From contig CAVNZM010000015.1 of the NCBI GenBank assembly GCA_963693365.1, positions 1,860,001 to 1,924,000 of the forward strand: a DNA stretch of 64,000 nucleotides. The letters are read 5' to 3'. This DNA is from Amoebidium appalachense. Its lineage: Eukaryota; Ichthyosporea. The position numbers and the translations under genes are program-made. The notes below the pieces were generated by a model, which was given only the letters and a program-made list of their open reading frames with translations, was not told where the DNA came from and made no database searches. Positions 18,770 to 64,000 of the stretch are shown in pieces (position 1 is the stretch's first letter; each line of letters begins with the position of its first letter).

Positions 18770-18804
<35 letters not shown>

Positions 18805-18909
18805 CGCGGTGGGTTGCACGGCAGTGTGGGCTCAAGCTGGAGCATACGTGCAGGCTACACTGGCTGGACCAGGTAAGGAACTAAAGGACCGTCGAGCCGA
18901 TGAGGTGAG

Positions 18910-18919
18910 AAAAAAAAAA
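18910..18919 (-). terminator. Pol III T-run terminator of tRNA-Met
   Basis: The plus strand has a run of A immediately before ATGCCCTGG, which reads as a T-run directly downstream of the tRNA 3' end. Confidence 0.8.
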
Positions 18920-18921
18920 TA

Positions 18922-18994
18922 TGCCCTGGGTGAGGATCGAACTCACGACCTTAGGATTATGAGACCTACGCGCTACCTACTACGCTACCAGGAC
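18922..18994 (-). tRNA. tRNA-Met (CAT), elongator type
   Basis: The 73-nt cloverleaf on the minus strand has acceptor GTCCTGG paired with CCAGGGC (one G·U) and discriminator A. The D-arm closes with GCGT/GCGC. The anticodon arm is TAGG-T/T-CCTA around loop CTCATAA, and the T-arm is GTGAG-TTCGATC-CTCAC, which also supplies the B box. A run of about nine T follows two nucleotides after the discriminator, a Pol III terminator. The one oddity is a U·U opposition at the base of the anticodon loop (31:39). The T-loop and the absence of initiator features favour elongator Met. There is no intron. Confidence 0.93.
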
Positions 18995-20100
18995 GTTGTG
19001 CCAAAGCCGCTTCTTGCACTTATGACCATTACAAAGCTAATTATGTGCGGCAACATTTGCACACAGTTTCAGTATGTACCAGGCACTTCCATGATTGCTG
19101 CAATTCGTTTCACACAACTTTTGAGATGATACAGGCGACCACAAAATGAACATAAATGTTCTACACTAGTACACTACAGTACAGCAATAAAAAGGGGTCT
19201 GACAGACTCTGACTGGCTAACAAGCAGTGACGTTGCATTCCGCGGGATAAATCCCTGAGTTTTGATTGATCAGTCTTAGCCATACTAATCCTTCAAAACT
19301 TCATTTGTGGGGGCTGCATGCTTTGCGTATTTGCGCTCCTTTTCACCTTGCCACCTTTTTATTTTGCTTAAGTGCTGTATCCGATCCTACTTTTGAATAG
19401 TATAATTAAACCATTATATAAAAACATTAAAACTACAAACATGTATTTTGATTCTAATTTTTCCCCCTCCACCTTAATTTTACAACCAAAAAAAAAAAAA
19501 AAAAAAAAAAAAAACAATCAGCTAGTAAGTCTAGAGTCAGATCTTGCCTGAAATTTTCCACGTTACTATGCCAGCACCCCCTGCTTTGAAGATACGGGGG
19601 ATCCCCTTCATGTTCGTGAGCATAAACGAAACGAAAGTCGATTACTCACTGGTACCACTGTTTCACCAAGTCACAAGACAGATGACCGAAGCGAAAGGGA
19701 GCTGTAGGATATGATATGACATGAAGTGTGTGTGTAGGTATATACTGCAGTTCATTGCACTTAGATAGACATGTGTAGTTAAGCAACTATAGTGCTACAC
19801 TAGTAACCAATGGCACGCACTGACTTATTTTCCGATCTGTTGTATGACATGGGATACATTCAAGCAATAACGCAAGTGTCAGTCCCAAAGCTCGCAACTT
19901 CATGAAACAACACAAAAAAGCAGGAGTATGCGCGCGTATGCCAATAAAAATCAAAGAGTGGAATCCATGAAGAGACCCCACCACCAAAAACACTTTTACC
20001 TCTAGCTTTGTTTACCATTCTCTCATTCTCTCTTCTTTAACATTCTCGCATCATACTTCTTTCCAAACCTTAGAGAAGTCAATCCCAACTTTTGGTCACT

Positions 20101-26319
<6,219 letters not shown>

Positions 26320-27114
26320 GCAGTTCAATTTCTTGTATCACGCAAAGCGTAGCATAAACGTCTTAAACTTTGAGTAATGCATACCCCCCCCCCCCCCCCC
26401 CTTTTCTTCCCCCCCGTCCCCCCCCCCCTCCCCCCCCCCCCCCCCAAAAAAAAAATAAAAAAATAAAAATAAAAAATAAAATAACCTGCATACCTGTGAA
26501 TGTTCTCGCTCCTTCCTCTTCCCCTCTTCTCTTTTCTTTCCATATTTTTCTCCAATCACCTTTACAGTTCCAAGGCATATAAATAACCCCGAAAGCTGGA
26601 TGTGCTCTCCGTCCTGCCGGAAACTTTTGTATTTTCGGAATGTCTGTGAGATATCTCGCTAGCTTATGGGCAGTGATAAGTCGGTCGAGTCTCGATTTTT
26701 TCTGGCTTGCTATCTGCAATTTTTTGTAATTTTTTTTTTTTGTGCAGAGAGAAAAGCCTGCAAAGTGTCACATAATGCCAATATTAGCACCATTCTGGCT
26801 TTAGATTACGATTTTGGCCCCTAGTAAGAGGAAACAGTGGGTTTCTTTTTTCTTTTTTTTTTTCTTTTTTTTTTTCCCGGCTTGGCTGTTTATCTCGTTT
26901 TTTTTAATGCAGCGTTGAATTATTCTGGCTCGGTTGTGTCGTATATCCATTTAAGGCTTATGCAAGTCCATGTAGATGTACATTTCCCTTAAAGCGTGCA
27001 CAAGCACGGACACGCACATGCACATATGGAGACGCGCACACGCATACCTGCACCTACACATACAGGCACGTGCGCGCGAATGTGCACACACACCCACACA
27101 CACGTGTGTGCACA

Positions 27115-27180
<66 letters not shown>

Positions 27181-27568
27181 GTGACGCAGTGCTTTCTTCG
27201 GAGTGTATCTCTCTCTTTATTCGGATCGCTAGCTTTGCCATATGTGGCATTTATTGTCACTGATGTTTTGCGTTGAATCCAAAAGTGATAGTATTTAAAA
27301 AATAAAGCATTTCCCGTACATGTATCCTATTTATGGCGAGGTTTTACTTCGAGTTTTTATATTACGACTTAGAAGAGTTGTAGTGTGCAACACTGTATTT
27401 GTCCTTCTGACATCTTGGCATACGACTTTCGATACTTAGGATACTTTCGAACAAAGGAATAAAGAAGAGGGGTGCATATGCACACCTGTTTTTTGGGTCA
27501 TGAACGGTCAGTACATGCGTTACTGAGGGACTACCCATGACTGTACGAATTGTTTGTCTGCCATAAGA

Positions 27569-27654
<86 letters not shown>

Positions 27655-28077
27655 CTTGACTGTGTTTGTGTCTGTGCACGTGTCTGTGTGTGCCTGTGTG
27701 TGCGCGCGAACACGGGTGCTTGTGTTCTTGGGTGTGTGTGTGTCTGTGTACGTAGGTGTATGTATGCACCCTTCCCATGCATGGAGCTGTGCATATCCCT
27801 GTAGTTGAATTCAAGTGCACCAACATAACCCCGAAAGATGACATGCTCCAATCAGACACTAAAGGTGTCTTTCTCGACCAATCAAATACACATGGAACGA
27901 GGATCGAGCCAATGTTTTCAATGCATCTACAGGTGACCACAACAAAACCACCCCATTTAGCCAATGATGTCAACGGATCTGAAAACGGTCATCCCATTTA
28001 GCCAATGCAACGGATCTGAATACAATCATCCCCTTTAGCCAATAATTTAAATGCACCTGCACGTGATCAGAATGTGA
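26320..28077. other. Convergent intergenic region, exon-like stretches
   Basis: Lies between the mgtE stop and the stop of the SAC–RhoGAP gene. Exon-like pieces on plus have good splice signals: one after an acceptor at about 26572, one at about 26748–26820 (T12 tract then GTGCAG, and a GTAAGA donor), one near 26912, and one after the GACGCAG acceptor at 27186. No phase-consistent chain or known family emerges. A minus-strand frame also crosses 26560–26719. A GT/CA-rich stretch at 27000–27180 and a GT array at 27571–27652 fill the rest. Confidence 0.35.

Positions 28078-28095
<18 letters not shown>
27945..28095. repeat. CCAAT-containing tandem repeat over the gene-5 stop codon
   Basis: Three to four degraded 37–40-bp units built on CATCCCATTTAGCCAAT and CAACGGATCTGAA run through 28095 and so cover the stop codon of the minus-strand gene. 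Further CCAAT pentamers occur at about 27852, 27878 and 27909. Confidence 0.7.
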
Positions 28096-61440
<33,345 letters not shown>

Positions 61441-61897
61441 GTTTATAGCGAGTGAGTGAGTGCACGGACGTGCCTTAACGAATGAGACGGATCTCTAAGA
61501 GAGACGAGGATGAACACAAGTACGGCTACAGTGTCGTACCACCCATGCCCGTGCCGTTAATGTTTGCTCTGCCTGAATGTAAAAGCTATTGTAGAGGAGC
61601 TAGACGCTTATCATCTAGGCCAGCCTACAGCCAACAAAAGGCTTTAGATCTAAGGTGGTGTTGGGTGTTCACGAACCGAGCCGGCTTCTCTTACTTGATG
61701 TCTCATACAACCCTTCTCCTCCTGTTATTACATGCCACGTACGTATATATCGAGGGGCGCATCACTATTTGTATTGTCCTCGTTTCTTTGAATAATTATT
61801 GCTTTCGGCAAAGGAAGTCACACACACACACTGTCTTCAGACTTGTGGACTCGAGCGGAGAGAGGATGGCTCATAGCTCCAAATTTTGATACTCTCT

Positions 61898-61933
61898 CAG
61901 CCAATCGAAACGGCGCGCACTGTTTTGGCGCCA
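61898..61933. promoter_or_regulatory. Candidate promoter motifs: CCAAT box and E2F-like palindrome
   Basis: AGCCAAT is followed 22 bp later by TTTTGGCGCCA, containing the palindrome TGGCGCCA. The position fits the gene 5 promoter. There is no functional support. Confidence 0.3.
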
Positions 61934-62891
61934 GTCTCCCGTGACTCGATCTATGGAGATTCCGGGGATCATATTGTTGGGTGACAGACTCTTTGGTCTT
62001 TTTGTTTGCCTTGTTTTGTTTTGTTTTTTGTTCTTATTTATTTCTTTTTTGCAATTGGTTGCCGTGTAGTAAATGAACATAGAAGTAGGTGTACGTATCT
62101 GCATGCTCTCTGCACCATAATTCCGCTTTTTGCAGAATTTGACAACTGTAAGTAATCTTGATTAGCTATTTATTTTGCGGAGAAATTCAGGACTGCTGAA
62201 TATATTTTACACTGCTGAATATATTCTGCTAAAAAGCAGAAAAGAAAATAAATTTATTGATTCACGCGATTTTTTCTTAAACAGTTCTGTTTTGTGTATG
62301 CTAATGATTTTTAAAATAATAATGCTTCTTTTAGCGAACTTACTCTGCGTAAATTCTGCGAAATTTTTTTATATTGATCTGTGTTTTCATGAATAAATCT
62401 GAATAACTTTGTTTTAGTTGGGGAATAATTCAGCTCGCAAAATGTTTATATAGATCTGCTGATAGCAGTGGGCCTCTGATAGGGAGAGAGAGAATAGACT
62501 TCGAAGGTGCTAAGGCTAGGCATGAAGAGGCAATCATGGTTAGCCCGGAAATGTGTAGGGAAAAACAGCGGAGAATGGGGGTGGATACTCTAATATTATA
62601 ATCCGAATAATAATTATGTGCACTGGGGATGAAACCGGGGGAAAGGCTGCGTGGGAGGGGGGAGACACAGCTGTGTGAGAGAGGCCTTGGGGGGGCTATT
62701 TAGGGGGGAGGGGGGGAGGGGGAGGGGGGGGCACGACAAACAAGAGCATGAAAAAAGAGAGGGAGAGAGTGGGGTGGAAAAGGGTGGAACGGGGAGGGTG
62801 GGGAGGGGGAAGGGGGGATGGGAGGGATAGAAGGGGGCTCCTCTGGCTAGATATGAGAAAAAGAGGGAGGAAGGGGGGAGAATGGGACAGT

Positions 62892-62927
<36 letters not shown>

Positions 62928-62934
62928 GAGAGCG

Positions 62935-63136
<202 letters not shown>

Positions 63137-63173
63137 TGTGTGTGTGTGTGTGTGTGACACTGTGTGTTTGTGT

Positions 63174-63209
<36 letters not shown>

Positions 63210-63227
63210 CACTGTGTGTTTGTGTGT

Positions 63228-63318
<91 letters not shown>

Positions 63319-63461
63319 GGGGAGGGAGGTGAGGGGGGGGGGGGGGGGGGGGAGGGGAGAGGGAGGGGAGGACGGATGCATACTGGGTTGTTTACATTAT
63401 GGCAACCCGTTCGCATAATCGCGGGTATCATACGGGAAACAGACATGCATATGGTTGAAAT

Positions 63462-63564
63462 TTTGCAGAATCAGAACAGGGCGATACATCAACAAGCACT
63501 CCTTGATCACAATCGATGTCTCAAACATTGACTTCTACACTGGACCGGACCACGTCAGATTATA
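63462..63564 (+). other. Possible terminal exon of an unknown gene
   Basis: After an acceptor GAAATTTTGCAG a 31-codon frame reads IRTGRYINKHSLITIDVSNI, then DFYTGPDHVRL and a stop. Composition looks coding, but no upstream exon is found because 62.6–63.4 kb is repeat, and no family is recognised. Confidence 0.2.
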
Positions 63565-64000
63565 ATGAACCTGCTTGAAGAACACAATTGTGTTCTACAA
63601 AACACTGCTTGTGTTGAACCAAAAAAAAAACAAAAAAAAACGGAATCAATCGATCAGCACAAAAGCAAACGGGGCTCCGCCTTTAGCAACCCTGAGTTAT
63701 CCAGCGCTAGTAAGCAGAGTTATTCTCCACTTTTTCTGCAAAAGCAGAAAATTAATATGATACAAAAACGAATCATTGAATCCGATTTCACTTGCACAGA
63801 AATGATCCTTCCGTACCGAAATTGTTCTGCTATAGAGACGTGTGCTGAGCTCGAGTGCCAAAAATACCCCCCCCCTCTAAACTCCCCCCCCTCCCCCCCC
63901 CTCCCCCCCCCCCCCTCCCCCCCCCCCTCCCCCCCCCCCCCCCCCCCCTTTGGATTTGGAGTCCGCCCCCATCCCCACCTCCCTGTGATGCACCCTCCCC

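Larger units (their letters stand above)
17088..20100. other. Intergenic region trmA–mgtE
   Basis: Holds the trmA 3' flank (AATAAA at 17562), C-rich and GA/GT microsatellites at 18018–18800, the tRNA-Met gene on minus, a 28-nt poly-A run near 19488–19514 and about 600 bp of unique sequence that presumably includes the mgtE promoter. No protein gene is recognised. Confidence 0.5.

Noticed and set aside
61482-61889. 135-codon plus frame as a gene
   Set aside because: No family match, mixed composition and no splice or promoter support; it lies where the gene 5 promoter is expected.

Overview
The window is nuclear DNA from an intron-rich eukaryote. Four protein genes can be assembled exon by exon from GT–AG junctions with matching phases (about 65 introns, mean exon near 95 nt). 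One tRNA gene with a T-run terminator is also present. Introns are packed with dinucleotide microsatellites, homopolymer C/G tracts, minisatellites and dispersed repeats, so nearly all long open frames are low-complexity shadows. A synaptojanin-type protein, a RhoGAP domain and NOSIP together suggest an opisthokont or holozoan-like protist with expanded introns. The species cannot be named from the sequence.

Layout: (1) 2227–10619, minus: a NOSIP-family U-box/RING protein, ten exons found and one junction unresolved. (2) 12423–17087, plus: a six-exon, 372-aa tRNA (uracil-5-)-methyltransferase that matches bacterial TrmA in length and in every catalytic motif; it is divergent from NOSIP. (3) 18922–18994, minus: tRNA-Met(CAT). 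(4) 20101–26319, plus: an eight-exon, 275-aa MgtE-type magnesium channel/transporter reduced to the membrane domain. (5) 28078–61440, minus: a 45-exon gene of about 1394 aa with a SAC phosphoinositide phosphatase domain, an inositol 5-phosphatase-like domain that has lost its catalytic residues, proline-rich linkers, a RhoGAP domain with its arginine finger, and a C-terminal helical region. The flanks 1–2226 and 61441–64000 hold no recognisable gene.

The most interesting object is gene 5. Its phases close from the start codon to the stop through all 45 exons, so it appears to be one polypeptide joining phosphoinositide turnover to Rho GTPase control, with the central 5-phosphatase-like module kept as a pseudo-enzyme. 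Other leads are a frameshifted duplicate of one of its exons, intron 5' ends that run directly into poly-C, two dispersed repeat families headed by poly-G, a short MITE with 71-bp inverted ends, and a bacterial-type TrmA carrying spliceosomal introns.
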